Shown here: positions 49,601 through 59,844 of the stretch, piece by piece
Numbering within the stretch: position 1 is the stretch's first letter
Layout of the letters: the number at the start of each line of letters is the position of its first letter
NCBI GenBank assembly: GCA_027563935.2
Contig: CM050447.1
Location: 17,252,001-17,316,000, forward strand
Direction: 5' to 3'
Source of the DNA: Costus lasius
Taxonomy: Eukaryota > Streptophyta > Magnoliopsida > Zingiberales > Costaceae
DNA: 64,000 bases
The notes under the pieces: generated by a model
What the model was told of the DNA's origin: nothing
The model's input: only the letters and a program-made list of their open reading frames with translations
Databases searched by the model: none
Position numbers and translations under genes: made by a program

Positions 49601-50048
49601 ATCTGAGGAAATCGGACTGTACCTTGACAAAACAGATAAAGGAGCCCATCAGAGAACCAGAAACCGCGAGAAATGCGAAAAAGCGGCACCTATATATCAC
49701 CTGCAAGGGAAAGCTCGCATCAAAAGATGAACACTTGCTATTCTTATAAAGCCACTGTAGCGACATCAAGTCGATAAAAGGGAAAGCTCTCGCCTTTTCG
49801 ATCCTCTCTTCCATGTCATTAACTTCTACAGGAGAGCCTAGAAATGACTTCCTTCGTTTTCCACTTCCAGGTGAGGAAGAGGGAGGAATGGTCGAATAAG
49901 AGACCGAGGAGGTATCGGCGTCGAAGCTCGCTTTCACGGGGGCGAAGGAGACGATTCCGATAGATCCATGCCTAAGCATTGGCCTGCTCAGGATTCCGGA
50001 TGGAGGCAGGCCCTTGGAACGAAGAAGAGGGAGGCGGATTAACTTCAT
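46622..50048 (-). CDS. UPF0114 (YqhA family) membrane protein, probably plastidial, 255 aa
   Basis: Five exons: 50048-49794, 49700-49623, 47580-47499, 47074-46947 and 46846-46622 (768 nt, phases consistent). The N-terminal ~75 residues are Ser/Arg-rich and low in acid, like a plastid transit peptide. The conserved domain starts at EERIEK/VIYRCRFFAFLAV. It has four hydrophobic segments: AFLAVSGSLMGSFICFV; VVLMLVEAIDIYLVGTVMLV continuing into FGMGLYELFISNL; GHVIVMILLVGMF; and DLLCFAASILLSSGCIYLL. Family motifs ERPRWLEIQSVNELKTKLGH and LVEAIDIYLVGTVM match plant UPF0114 proteins such as At4g19390 and At5g13720. Molecular function is unknown in plants. Intron 1 (49701-49793) is 93 nt with GC-AG ends and is open in frame. 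If retained it adds 31 residues, so the call of an intron rests on family alignment. Confidence 0.9.
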
Positions 50049-50254
50049 GGAGGACGCAGCTCGCCACAGGGGACTCGATGGGTGCAGCTGAGCAGATGTG
50101 TCCTTCGAGGTAGTGGATGTGAAGGAGGGATTGACAAGGACAATAGAGTTACATTGAAGGTGGACAGGGGAAGGAGGGAGGGATCGATGAATGGAGTCGT
50201 CGATCGATCCTCGCTGTGCCGCTGCGGAGAAACGACTGCCACATGTTTATCCAT
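50045..50254 (-). other. Possible upstream ORF overlapping the UPF0114 start codon
   Basis: ATG at 50254 opens a 69-codon frame whose TGA overlaps the main ATG as ATGA. It has no domain. It matters only if the transcript starts upstream of 50254, which I cannot tell. Confidence 0.25.
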
Positions 50255-51744
50255 TCGCCTCGCCGGCAAAACGACATGCGCGCACAAATCAGTGCAGGCG
50301 AAATCGACGTTTTACACAAGATAGTTTAACTCGGAGAATTTGAGCGACTCTTCGGCAGTGTTCAGACCGTCCGATTTAATAAAAATACGAATCTTAAAGT
50401 TAATTAATTACCTTACTTTTTAAGTCCAGAGGATGCCATCTTTATTATAGGTTGAGTACTTAAGCTGGGTTGGTGGTTTGATCGACCATGATCATACTTG
50501 CATATTTTGATTATTATATATATATATATATTTTATACTAATTAATAGCTAATTAATTATTTTAAAATAGGCTTATATCTTAACTTCATAATATATATTT
50601 TAAAAAATATTTAAATATGTTATTATTGTTCTTTTTCTGGGATTATATATATATATTTCAATCCATACAACAGGTCACGATCATCGGAGTCTCACGGATG
50701 CCTTCCCTAATCGTTCTGCTGATCCTCTATTTTAGAGCGGAATCCCCAGTTTGAGGCTCGATCGACATCCGGAGGTCGACAGTAGTGACCGCTACGACAC
50801 CTACTCCTATCCTCCTGAGCCCAAGTGATTTGCCGACCAGATCTCATCCGATCTTTTGGCGGATCGTCGGATCCGCGCGTCCCCTACAACCGTCCGCTGA
50901 TCCATTCCGCCGCATTACAGTGAAACGTTTTCCTACCTTTCGATCCAGCATCGTCCATTCCTCTTGGAGTTCCTCTGGCCAAGTTCGTCGCAGCTAAAAG
51001 GCTGCAGCGAGGGTTTCATCTCAGATCTTGCACATAAGAAGAAAACACAGGTCAAAATCGAAACGCCCAGTCAACATTTAAATTCCATTTCTTGTTTCAA
51101 GGGCATTTTTGAAATTTCTTACATCCGATATTTGAACGGCTTAGATTTTCATTAGTAGATATAGATCTCCTAGAAAACTAATTTACCATCCACTTGAGTA
51201 TTTTGGACTTGATCTATTCAGATCTAACCTTATGTTTTAGATTGTGGTCCAGATTTGACCAAATTTAATCAATGGTCAACATTAAATAGACTTTTCCTGG
51301 ATCTAGGCCTAAATGTTGTAAAATTTTAAGATTCATCACTTGTATTCATGGGCATTCAGAGAGGTTTGCCTTCACCCTACACGCATTTATATTTAATTTG
51401 GGGAATAAACTTATCCAACATTGTGTTATTAGATCTAATTTGAAGTTGTATGAAATCGAGCTTGGCTGAGCAATACATGGTTGGACTTTCTCCAAAGTAT
51501 AGCTACTAGATCTATGAACTTCTTGATCTGGCTCAATATTTACTTTAGTATGTGTTATCTTGTTTAGTTCATTATTATATTGATTGAGTAGATTCTAAAT
51601 AACTCTTGTTGTAGTGTCCTACTCGTTCATATTTCATACCTCACACTATCCACCCATCCCTGAGCAGGCTATCATATATAACTTCTCTATCATAAAGTGT
51701 ATGATGATTCTTTTTATAAGATCTTGCTACTAACCAAAGATAGA
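50255..51744. other. Intergenic DNA upstream of UPF0114
   Basis: GC-rich near 50700-51000, AT-rich otherwise. No gene with a recognisable product. The first part should hold the UPF0114 promoter. Confidence 0.35.
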
Positions 51745-52830
51745 ATTTGATATGGATATGCACGTGGAGCCATGTCTTATTTACTAATAAGACAAAATTT
51801 AGCAGGAAGAATTATTATGACTCCTACCAATTCTAAAGAAGTTGTGGATGTCCATATCTATGAATTTCATCAATGGATATCCAAATATGGACATATAGAA
51901 TTTGATATTTATGGTTGTCAATTAGTTTTCTAAATATACGATGTTCATACATGCATATGAGATATGTCGCGCTCAAGTTAATGCTGAGCTTTTATTCAAG
52001 AATATTTGCGAAATTTTTTAGACTTTTAATGGATACTATGAGCAATTGTGACTTGTTTTGCTGGATGTTCTTGGACTTCTCTGTTCCAACAAATGGGTTT
52101 CATTTTTGAAGTTTTTCACTCTAGGCTATCCATAAACAGACATGCAAACAAAGCATATTGATCTTTGTTGTAAGTCTACGTGAGATACTGTATGTATTAC
52201 TACAAGTCAAAGAAATTAAATGTCCCTATTAGATAGTTTACAATTCTGTTATAACATACATAAGTTCTCCATTAGCACGAGTTCATTTGAGTTGATGCTT
52301 GGTCAACAGCCAACAACCTCAATCGATATGGCATAGGGGAGCCTGATTGGAAAGTGTTCTATCCCTCATTAGGGTACATGAGTCAAGTAGGAATCGCTAA
52401 GCAAAGCCTGAGATACTTTTGTAAATTTGCAAAGAGAATTTTGAAATATGTTGATTAACACATGCCCTCTAAAGTTTCAAGTTAGCAATCAAGTTTTATT
52501 CAAGTTAACCCTACAAGTTTGGAGAAAGATTTCATTGAAGATTGATTATCCTAATTTAGTACTATAAAATGATTAATCCTTCGATGTTGTGTCACATGTA
52601 GGAGTGGTTATGCATAGGTTGAAGTTACATGAATGCATTATCATTCATCTTACCTTTCATTTTAGCTTCTTGAAACTATTTCATAGAGATAATGATGAAC
52701 TATAGTGAAATAAAGAAAAGGGGCACCCTATATGATTGAGGAGTTTGATAAGGACACTAAAGCTATTCTTGAACACAAAATGTTGTGGACTAATAGGATG
52801 AGCCAACCATAGAGTGCAAGTAGTTAGTAT
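51745..52830 (+). mobile_element. Decayed Ty3/gypsy integrase remnant
   Basis: In several frames with stops, the order of a Ty3/gypsy integrase can be followed: the catalytic core region at about 51970-52110 (ELLFKN-like, then SNCDLFCWMFLDFSVPTNGF), GYP...TDMQTKHI at about 52125, SSFELMLGQQP at about 52280, and the C-terminal part VGVVMHRLKLHE, then LTFHFSFLK, then MIEEFDKDTKAILEHKM up to about 52790. The last blocks align with the integrase end at 63502-64000. Non-functional; no LTRs recognised. Confidence 0.65.
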
Positions 52831-53915
52831 CATATGACAAATGTTTTAAAATGTGAAGTACATTATTTGGCCAGGTTTATAGGTTAAAATCAAAAGATAG
52901 ATATTACATATTTCTTGACTATAGATATATGATCCAACTTAGTAATAGACATCTCTCTTTTTCAAGATGGAGTTGGATCATCACTCAATAAATGAGTGAA
53001 TTGGCGTTTGGTATCCAAGTGGGTGAGAAACATAAGCATAGCACATTGAGGACTCAGAAGTTGAGCAGTCATGTAGGCACAGTTGAGTGAAATGCCTATG
53101 CAATAAAGCAATATAGGTATGAAAGCAAAGACATGAGCACATGCAGAAGATATGACCCAATAGTGCAACAAGTGGGAGATAGTTGGGGCAATTATTGGTC
53201 TATATTTTGAATTACTTATGACATTTGACATGGGTATTATATGTAGATCAGTCAAACTCTATACATCAACACTAAGTCGATGGTTATGTAAAGTGGCAAA
53301 AGTCATTTGGAACCAATGGCTACAATGAGTTCAATTACGAAGACAATGACATGACTGAGTAGTTTAAATATTCTAACTTAACTTTATGAACAATAATCTT
53401 CAAAGTGAAGGTAAAAAAAGTAAAAAATTACACCTTGTCACTGAGTTATCCTACACACCCTTCTGTTATTGTTCTTGCCTCTCAAATGTCTGGTAATTTG
53501 TGTTGTTGAAAAGAATTTGAAAAACTATTACAGAAATTTAGAGCCTGAAATATAGAATATGTATCAAACTGATTTCTTATTTATTTGTTTTGCATTATGG
53601 TATATGCCCAGACCCCATTATGATAGGAAAAATGATTGGTTGTTGCTAGGAGATGAATGATCTTCACTCTTCCAGTAATGTTTAGTATTGTTGGAAAAGA
53701 CATGATTTTGATGTTAGTGATGATAATGATCCTTGTAGGTAATTTGCCTAATATTTACTATTGGCAATTTTAGTCATTATCATTAACTAATTATACAATC
53801 TGTCTATGGAAGTTGCAACTTAGAGAAACTTAATTAGTAGTATTTCTAAGGAAACCAATCATGGAAATGGTAAGCTTCTCCTCTTGATTTGGAACAAATA
53901 TGTATATTGGTAATT
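52831..53915. other. AT-rich DNA left of the copia element
   Basis: Probably further debris of the decayed gypsy element. No gene recognised. Confidence 0.35.
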
Positions 53916-53920
53916 AATTT

Positions 53921-54051
53921 TGTTAGTGCTTTATTATGTTAAGAGGTTAATGGGTTTGGGGTCTTAATTTCCTTTACCCGTTAACCCTTTATCTTTTGTG
54001 TAAAAGGGTGTAACCCTAATGACAAGTCAAGCATTTTTCTTTTCTTCAACT
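53921..54051 (+). repeat. 5' LTR of the copia element
   Basis: TGTTAGTGCTTTATTATG...TTCTTCAACT, identical to the 3' LTR. Being only 131 bp, it must pack promoter and polyadenylation signals tightly. Confidence 0.95.
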
Positions 54052-54752
54052 TGGTATCAGAGCGCCAAGTTCCTCCGCTGCTGCCTTGTCGCCGCCGCCG
54101 TTGCTGCTCCTTCCCCACCCTCGTCTTCCCTTCTTCTCCTTTAACCCGTAATCAAGCGAAGAATATCCTTGTCGGCGCTAGGGAGAAGGCGCTCCGTGCG
54201 CTTGGCGCAAGGGCTCACCGGTCGTGGCATGGCCGCGTGATGCGCCAAGCGTCTCTTGCCACTTCCGGTTTCTTCTCACAGGAAGGATGCTCGCGATCCT
54301 TCAGATGAAGCGCTAAAGCTCCGTCCGCCAGCAATCCTTCGGATGAAGCGCTAAAGCTTCGATTTCTTCCTCCTCGGTCACAGCCGCGGCTGCTTCTTCT
54401 TCCGCCGCCGACGCCGCCCTTTCTCCCTGCTGTGATTTCTTCTTCCGCCATCGAAGCGGCCTTTTCTCCTTCCGCGGTCGACGCTGATTTTTCCCTTTCC
54501 GCCAAAGCTCCGCTGTCGACGCTACTTTTTCCCTTTCCGCCAGAGCTTCGATGCCGCCAGCTATGTGGAGGATGACGCTGGTATTATTGCCTTTTTGATG
54601 GCTGGATCTCTCGACGTGGCTGGATATCTCGCACGTGCAGTGGCAGCGTGAACCCGACGTGCACTCTTCTCCAGCTTCATATCTCAAGGTGACACTTATC
54701 TTTTGTGTTGTCACTCAGTTTGGTATTTACGAATTCTATTACTGTTCTCTTT

Positions 54753-57700
54753 ATGGATTCTTCGTCCTCCACAATGGATTTCAAACCTGGCACCACCTTT
54801 GGAACCAACATTATTAAGTTTGATGGTACAAACTTCCAGTTATGGTCTCAGTCAGTTCATCTTTTTCTGGGTTCCCATGGAAAGGAGCATCATCTCACTC
54901 AGTCTGCTCCTCCTCCTACTGATCCCACTTATGATTCGTGGCGTCGATCCGATATGGCCGTCCTAAATCTATTACTTCATAGCATGGACACCAAGGTGGC
55001 ATCTACTATTATGTATAAAAAAACTACCAAGTCTGCTTGGGAATCTCTCAATGGCACCTATGCCTCCAAACAGAATCTCAGTCACGTTCTTCGGCTATAT
55101 GAAGAAATTATCAATCTACAACAGGAAGATCGCTCATTCCAGGAAACATATGCCTTGTTACAGGGAAAGTGGGATGAGCTTTGTCAGTATCATCCCGCTT
55201 CCTCTGACATTGAGGTCACTCTCCAACAGCGACAGGAATTTCTGGTGGCCAAATATTTATCTTGCCTCAACCCTAAATATTCGGCTTTAGGGTCTCAGTT
55301 GTTATTGGACTCGACGGTTACCACTCTTCAGGGAGCTTTCTCTCGTCTCTTACGTGTGACGACTACTTCTCAGACCCAGGACACACCGAGTGCTCTTGCA
55401 TCTGCCCCCGTTCCTCCTTCCTTTGGCCGTGGGCGTACTCCTGGACGAGGACGGGGCCGTGGCCGGGGTCGTACTTTTCCCCCGTGCATGCATTGTGGAC
55501 GCACCAATCATACACCAGATAGGTGCTGGCAGAAGTTTGGGCTTCCCTCTGCTCGGGCTGCTTCTGTACCTGACGTGTCCTCCTCCACCCCTGTCTCAGT
55601 TCCTGCTACCTCCGGCACCGACACTGTTACCATTTCGGCAGCCGAGTATGCTCGCTTCCTCCAGTCTACATCCGAGTCTGCCGCAGGGCCATCCACATTC
55701 ATAGCTTCTTCCGGTATAGCAACTCTTGCTTCTTCTGCTTCTACTTGGATAATTGATTCTGGTGCGTCCTCTCACATGACAGGTAATCGTAGTTTTTTTA
55801 CTTCCCTTTCCACAGGGGGAGCTTATTCCCCGGTCACTATTGCCGACGGTTCTTTAGTACCTGTCATGGGGATTGGGACTGTTTCCCTTTCCTCCACTAT
55901 TCTTCTTTCCCATGTGTTCTATGTTCCTTCTTTTCCAGTGAACCTTTTTTCTGTTCGTGCCTTTACTGCACAATGCCATTGTAGTGTCATTTTCTTACCT
56001 TCTCACTGTTTGTTTCAGGACCTCCGAACGAAGAAGACGATTGGTGGGGGGCCTAGACAGGGAGGCGTCTATACCATCATCCCTTCTGCGGCACCTCAGG
56101 CTCTTTCCTCCACTGTTGTCTCGCCTCTGCTCTGGCACTACCGCCTTGGACATCCTTCTGCTGCGCGTCTCCAACATGTTCTTTCTTTACCGTCAAAGCC
56201 ATCCTTTCATTGTGATGCATGTGAGCTGGGTAAACATCATCGGACCTCCTTACCGTCTACTTCCACGTCTCGCAGTTCCCATCCGTTTCATCTTGTTCAC
56301 TCTGACATCTGGGGTCCGAGTCCTGTTCCTGGTCGTGCTGGACACAAATATTTTGTTACTTTTATAGACGATTTCTCTGGAGTTTGTTGGTGCTACATTT
56401 TATCTAAGCGGTCTGAACTTTTTGATGTATTTTGCAACTTTTATGCTGAAATTAATACTCAGTTTGGTGTCCTTGTTCAAATTTTGCGTTCTGATAATGC
56501 AATGGAATATACTAGCACCATATTTCAGTCTTTTTGTCGCTCTAATGGCATTATACATCAAACTACTTGTAGTTACACTTCCTCCCAAAATGGAGTCGCT
56601 GAGCGTAAGAATCGCCATCTTCTCGAGGTGGCCCGTACCCTATTGTTTCACATGAAGGTACCGCGGTCATATTGGGCTGATGCGGTTCTAACTGCCTCAT
56701 TTCTAATCAATCGTGTTTCTACTCCAGTTTTACATGGGCATTCCCCCTTCTCTCTTTTATTTCCCACACAGACTCCCTTTCCTCTCCCTCCTCGGGTGTT
56801 TGGGTGTTTGTGTTACGTTCACGCTCTTGGCCCGGGCGTTGACAAGTTAAGCCCGCGCGCCATTCGTTGTGTCTTTCTTGGATATTCTCGGACTCAGAAG
56901 GGCTATCGTTGTTTTGATCCCTCCAGTGGTCGCCTCTTTACTAGTGTTGATGTTACATTTGATGAGTCTCGCCCTTTTTTCTCTTCTGATCCGGATCCTG
57001 CTTCTTTGTCTTCTTCTCCTTCCGGTCTTCTTCCCGTTCCAGTTATACTCCCCGCTCCACCTCCGGTTCCTGCTGTGTCTTCTCCCGACTCGTCTGTTGG
57101 TACCCTGCAGGTTTATCACCGTCGCCCCCGGCCTCCCCCTGCCGTGCCTTCTTCGTCGGCGGTTCCTGACGACGATCTCCCTATTGCTCTGCGTAAAGGC
57201 AAGCGCCATACTTCTCCTTTTCCTATTTCTCATTATGTTTCTTACGCTCGTTTATCGCCTTCTTGTCGTGCTTTTTCTGTTGCCTTGTCCTCGGCATCGT
57301 TGCCTACTTCTCCCTTGCAGGCTATGTCGGTACCTCACTGGAAGCAAGCTATGGATACTGAGATAGCGGTCTTACAGGCTCGTCACACCTGGTCCTTGGT
57401 TCCTCTTCCACCTGGTGCTCGTGTTGTTCCCTGCCGCTGGGTATTCGCTGTCAAGTTTCATTCTGATGGTTCTATTGCTCGCCACAAGGCCCGCTTGGTT
57501 GCTAAGGGCTTCTCTCAAATTTATGGCCTGGATTATCATGATACATTCTCTCCAGTGGCGCGTCTCAACTCTGTTCGCGCCTTGTTCTCCCTTGCTGTCA
57601 CTGGTCAGTGGTCTCTTCATCAAATGGATGTCACCAGTGCTTTTCTTTATGGTGACTTAACTGAAGAGATCTTTATGGAGCAACCTCCTGGTTATGTTGC

Positions 57701-58832
57701 TCAGGGGGAGATGGTGTGCAAATTGCATAAATCAATCTATGGCCTCAAGCAAAGCCCACGAGCATGGTTTTACAAACTTTCACATGTTATGACCTCATTT
57801 GGTTTTCGTCATAGTCAAGCTGACCACTCTATCTTTATCCGTCGTTCAAAGAGTGGTGTCACTATTTTAGCTGTTTATGTTGACGACATGCTCCTCACTG
57901 GTGATGATCAACAAGGAATTGAGGAAACTAAGAATCATTTACAGTCCCAGTTTTCGATCAAGAATTTAGGGACACCAAAATACTTCTTGGGAATTGAAGT
58001 CGCATACCAGCGTAATTGTGTATTTCTATCACAAAGGAAATATGTTTTGGATCTTCTGGAGGAAATTGGCATGAGTGATTGCAAACCAGTTGATTCTCCC
58101 TTAGTTCCAAACCAGAAGTATAGTGATAATGAAGAATCTGAATACATTGATGCAACTCAATATCGTCGTCTGGTAGGCAAACTTAACTATCTCACTGTTA
58201 CCAGACCCGACATTTCTCATGCTGTGGGTATCATTAGCCAGTTCATGCAAAAACCCAAACAGTGTCACTGGGACGCTGCCACTCGTGTAGTTCAGTATAT
58301 CAAAGGTGCTCCTGGTCAAGGATTGAAGTATTGCAAAAATGGCCACACTAGAATTGAGGCTTATTCTGACGCCGATTATGCTGGTAATGTTGATGATAGA
58401 AAATCTATTTCTGGTTACTGTACCTATTTAGGTGGTAACTTGGTCACGTGGCGAAGCAAGAAACAAAGTGTAGTGGCAAGATCAAGTTGCGAAGCAGAAT
58501 ATAGAGCAATGGCTCACACTGTTTGCGAAATGCTTTGGCTCAAAAATTTCTTACAAGAATGCGGGATAAACTGTCCCAGTCCTATGAACATGTTCTGCGA
58601 TAATCAGGCAGCTATTTTCATCGCTAACAATCCAGTTTTTCATGAACGAACTAAACACATAGAGGTGGATTGCCATTTCATCAAGGATGCTATCAATAAC
58701 AAACTCATTACCACTCCGTATCTGAAGTCTGAAGACCAAATTGCCGACATTTTCACCAAAGCTTTGGGATCTTCAAGACTAAAGAATTTGTGTAACAAGC
58801 TGGGTTTAATTAATATCTTCTCTCCAGCTTGA
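54753..58832 (+). CDS. Ty1/copia Gag-Pol polyprotein, 1359 aa
   Basis: One open frame from the ATG at 54753 (MDSSSSTMDFKPG) to TGA 58830-58832. Order of domains: Gag (UBN2-like, WRRSDMAVLNLLLHSMD); Arg/Gly-rich stretch; zinc knuckle CMHCGRTNHTPDRC at about 245-258; aspartic protease WIIDSGASSHMTG (D335); integrase HHCC zinc region (HYRLGH about 462, CDAC); integrase core D518, D581 and E617, a D-x35-E spacing; reverse transcriptase with RWVFAVKFHSDG, ARLVAKGF and the active site YVDDM at about 1042; RNase H with YSDADYAGN at about 1204 and SSCEAEY. Integrase before reverse transcriptase is the copia order. No stop or shift. Frame also extends upstream to 54705 but without an ATG. Confidence 0.97.
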   Translation: MDSSSSTMDFKPGTTFGTNIIKFDGTNFQLWSQSVHLFLGSHGKEHHLTQSAPPPTDPTYDSWRRSDMAVLNLLLHSMDTKVASTIMYKKTTKSAWESLNGTYASKQNLSHVLRLYEEIINLQQEDRSFQETYALLQGKWDELCQYHPASSDIEVTLQQRQEFLVAKYLSCLNPKYSALGSQLLLDSTVTTLQGAFSRLLRVTTTSQTQDTPSALASAPVPPSFGRGRTPGRGRGRGRGRTFPPCMHCGRTNHTPDRCWQKFGLPSARAASVPDVSSSTPVSVPATSGTDTVTISAAEYARFLQSTSESAAGPSTFIASSGIATLASSASTWIIDSGASSHMTGNRSFFTSLSTGGAYSPVTIADGSLVPVMGIGTVSLSSTILLSHVFYVPSFPVNLFSVRAFTAQCHCSVIFLPSHCLFQDLRTKKTIGGGPRQGGVYTIIPSAAPQALSSTVVSPLLWHYRLGHPSAARLQHVLSLPSKPSFHCDACELGKHHRTSLPSTSTSRSSHPFHLVHSDIWGPSPVPGRAGHKYFVTFIDDFSGVCWCYILSKRSELFDVFCNFYAEINTQFGVLVQILRSDNAMEYTSTIFQSFCRSNGIIHQTTCSYTSSQNGVAERKNRHLLEVARTLLFHMKVPRSYWADAVLTASFLINRVSTPVLHGHSPFSLLFPTQTPFPLPPRVFGCLCYVHALGPGVDKLSPRAIRCVFLGYSRTQKGYRCFDPSSGRLFTSVDVTFDESRPFFSSDPDPASLSSSPSGLLPVPVILPAPPPVPAVSSPDSSVGTLQVYHRRPRPPPAVPSSSAVPDDDLPIALRKGKRHTSPFPISHYVSYARLSPSCRAFSVALSSASLPTSPLQAMSVPHWKQAMDTEIAVLQARHTWSLVPLPPGARVVPCRWVFAVKFHSDGSIARHKARLVAKGFSQIYGLDYHDTFSPVARLNSVRALFSLAVTGQWSLHQMDVTSAFLYGDLTEEIFMEQPPGYVAQGEMVCKLHKSIYGLKQSPRAWFYKLSHVMTSFGFRHSQADHSIFIRRSKSGVTILAVYVDDMLLTGDDQQGIEETKNHLQSQFSIKNLGTPKYFLGIEVAYQRNCVFLSQRKYVLDLLEEIGMSDCKPVDSPLVPNQKYSDNEESEYIDATQYRRLVGKLNYLTVTRPDISHAVGIISQFMQKPKQCHWDAATRVVQYIKGAPGQGLKYCKNGHTRIEAYSDADYAGNVDDRKSISGYCTYLGGNLVTWRSKKQSVVARSSCEAEYRAMAHTVCEMLWLKNFLQECGINCPSPMNMFCDNQAAIFIANNPVFHERTKHIEVDCHFIKDAINNKLITTPYLKSEDQIADIFTKALGSSRLKNLCNKLGLINIFSPA

Positions 58833-58839
58833 GGGGGAG

Positions 58840-58970
58840 TGTTAGTGCTTTATTATGTTAAGAGGTTAATGGGTTTGGGGTCTTAATTTCCTTTACCCGT
58901 TAACCCTTTATCTTTTGTGTAAAAGGGTGTAACCCTAATGACAAGTCAAGCATTTTTCTTTTCTTCAACT
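58840..58970 (+). repeat. 3' LTR of the copia element
   Basis: 131 bp, identical to the 5' LTR, immediately after the purine tract. Confidence 0.95.
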
Positions 58971-58975
58971 AATTT

Positions 58976-59534
58976 AATGAGAAGAAACTAAGATAATTTC
59001 CATAAGGTAGGGAGTTTTATGATTTCCTGTTGAAAGCTATTGCTGTTAGCTTCTTAAATGCATGCTGTATGTGAAAATTCCTTCTACGACCTTTTCTTGT
59101 CATGTACAATGTTACTTTAACCACTTTCATAGTTCCATTACTGTAGAGAATATCCATATGTTATACTTCAAATTTAATGTCCAAGGATATCTGAGGAATT
59201 TTAAAGAATTTGAGGAATTGTTGCAAGCAGTATAACAAAAAGTCTGCGCTCCATCAAATCCTTGTGTGAGCTGTTGGGCTAGGGCCCATTTTGGGGTAGA
59301 CTATGAAACAAGTTATGAAACAAAAAGTCTGCGCTCCATCAAATCCTTGTGTGGGTTGTTGGGCTAGGGGACCATTTTAGGGTAGATTGTGAAGCAAGTT
59401 ATGAAGCAACTTGCTGCTTTATTCCTTCTTGGAAGCCTCCCTCCCCTTCCTCTCTACAAAATCTGGCTCTTGACGTGCAGTTCCAAACGAAAGAATTTTT
59501 AGTGCAGGGTACCCTGCTGTACTCTACTGCGATT
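58976..59534. other. Intergenic DNA right of the copia element
   Basis: No gene. Contains an 85-bp tandem duplication (listed separately). Confidence 0.35.
59235..59404. repeat. 85-bp tandem duplication
   Basis: Two head-to-tail copies of a unit starting ACAAAAAGTCTGCGCTCCAT (59235 and 59320), differing at a handful of positions. Confidence 0.9.
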
Positions 59535-59844
59535 GGGTACCCGCATCTGTGCAGTATGCATCTTAAAGCGTGCTTGTTATACAATATCATAAGATTTATA
59601 CAACATTGGTATTATACGATATAAACATTATACAAAAATACATGTATTATACAATATTTTAGCTGGATATGTTATATCATAATACAAAGTTACAAATATG
59701 TTATTATTGTATAACACATGCATTTTCGTATAATGCTTATATTGTATAGCATTAATGAGTTATCGTATAACCGATATCATATAAATCTTATGACATTGTG
59801 TAACGAGCACACTTTAAGATCCGTGCTCAGCAGATGCGGGTACC
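59535..59844. mobile_element. Foldback MITE with GGGTACCCGCATCTG ends
   Basis: The left arm (GGTACCCGCATCTG, ATCTTAAAG, CATAAGATTTATA) is repeated inverted at the right end (TATAAATCTTATG, CTTTAAGAT, CAGATGCGGGTACC), with arms of about 65 bp. The core is also rich in paired ATTATAC/GTATAAT words. Non-coding; target duplication not resolved. Confidence 0.7.

Larger units (their letters stand above)
53921..58970 (+). mobile_element. Intact Ty1/copia LTR retrotransposon (5050 bp)
   Basis: 5' LTR 53921-54051 and 3' LTR 58840-58970 are each 131 bp and identical base for base. A 5-bp target duplication AATTT lies at 53916-53920 and 58971-58975. A primer-binding site TGGTATCAGAGC starts directly after the 5' LTR at 54052, and the purine tract GAGGGGGAG precedes the 3' LTR. 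LTR ends are TG...CT rather than TG...CA. The single polyprotein is open throughout. All parts needed for autonomous movement are visible. The small size and very short LTRs suggest the Ale/Retrofit lineage (inference). Confidence 0.95.

Noticed and set aside
50785..50997. 70-codon open frame upstream of the UPF0114 gene
   Set aside because: No motif, no splice or promoter context; probably chance in a GC-rich patch.
55957..57366. Long secondary open frames within the copia polyprotein (both strands)
   Set aside because: Shadows of the intact 1359-codon frame.
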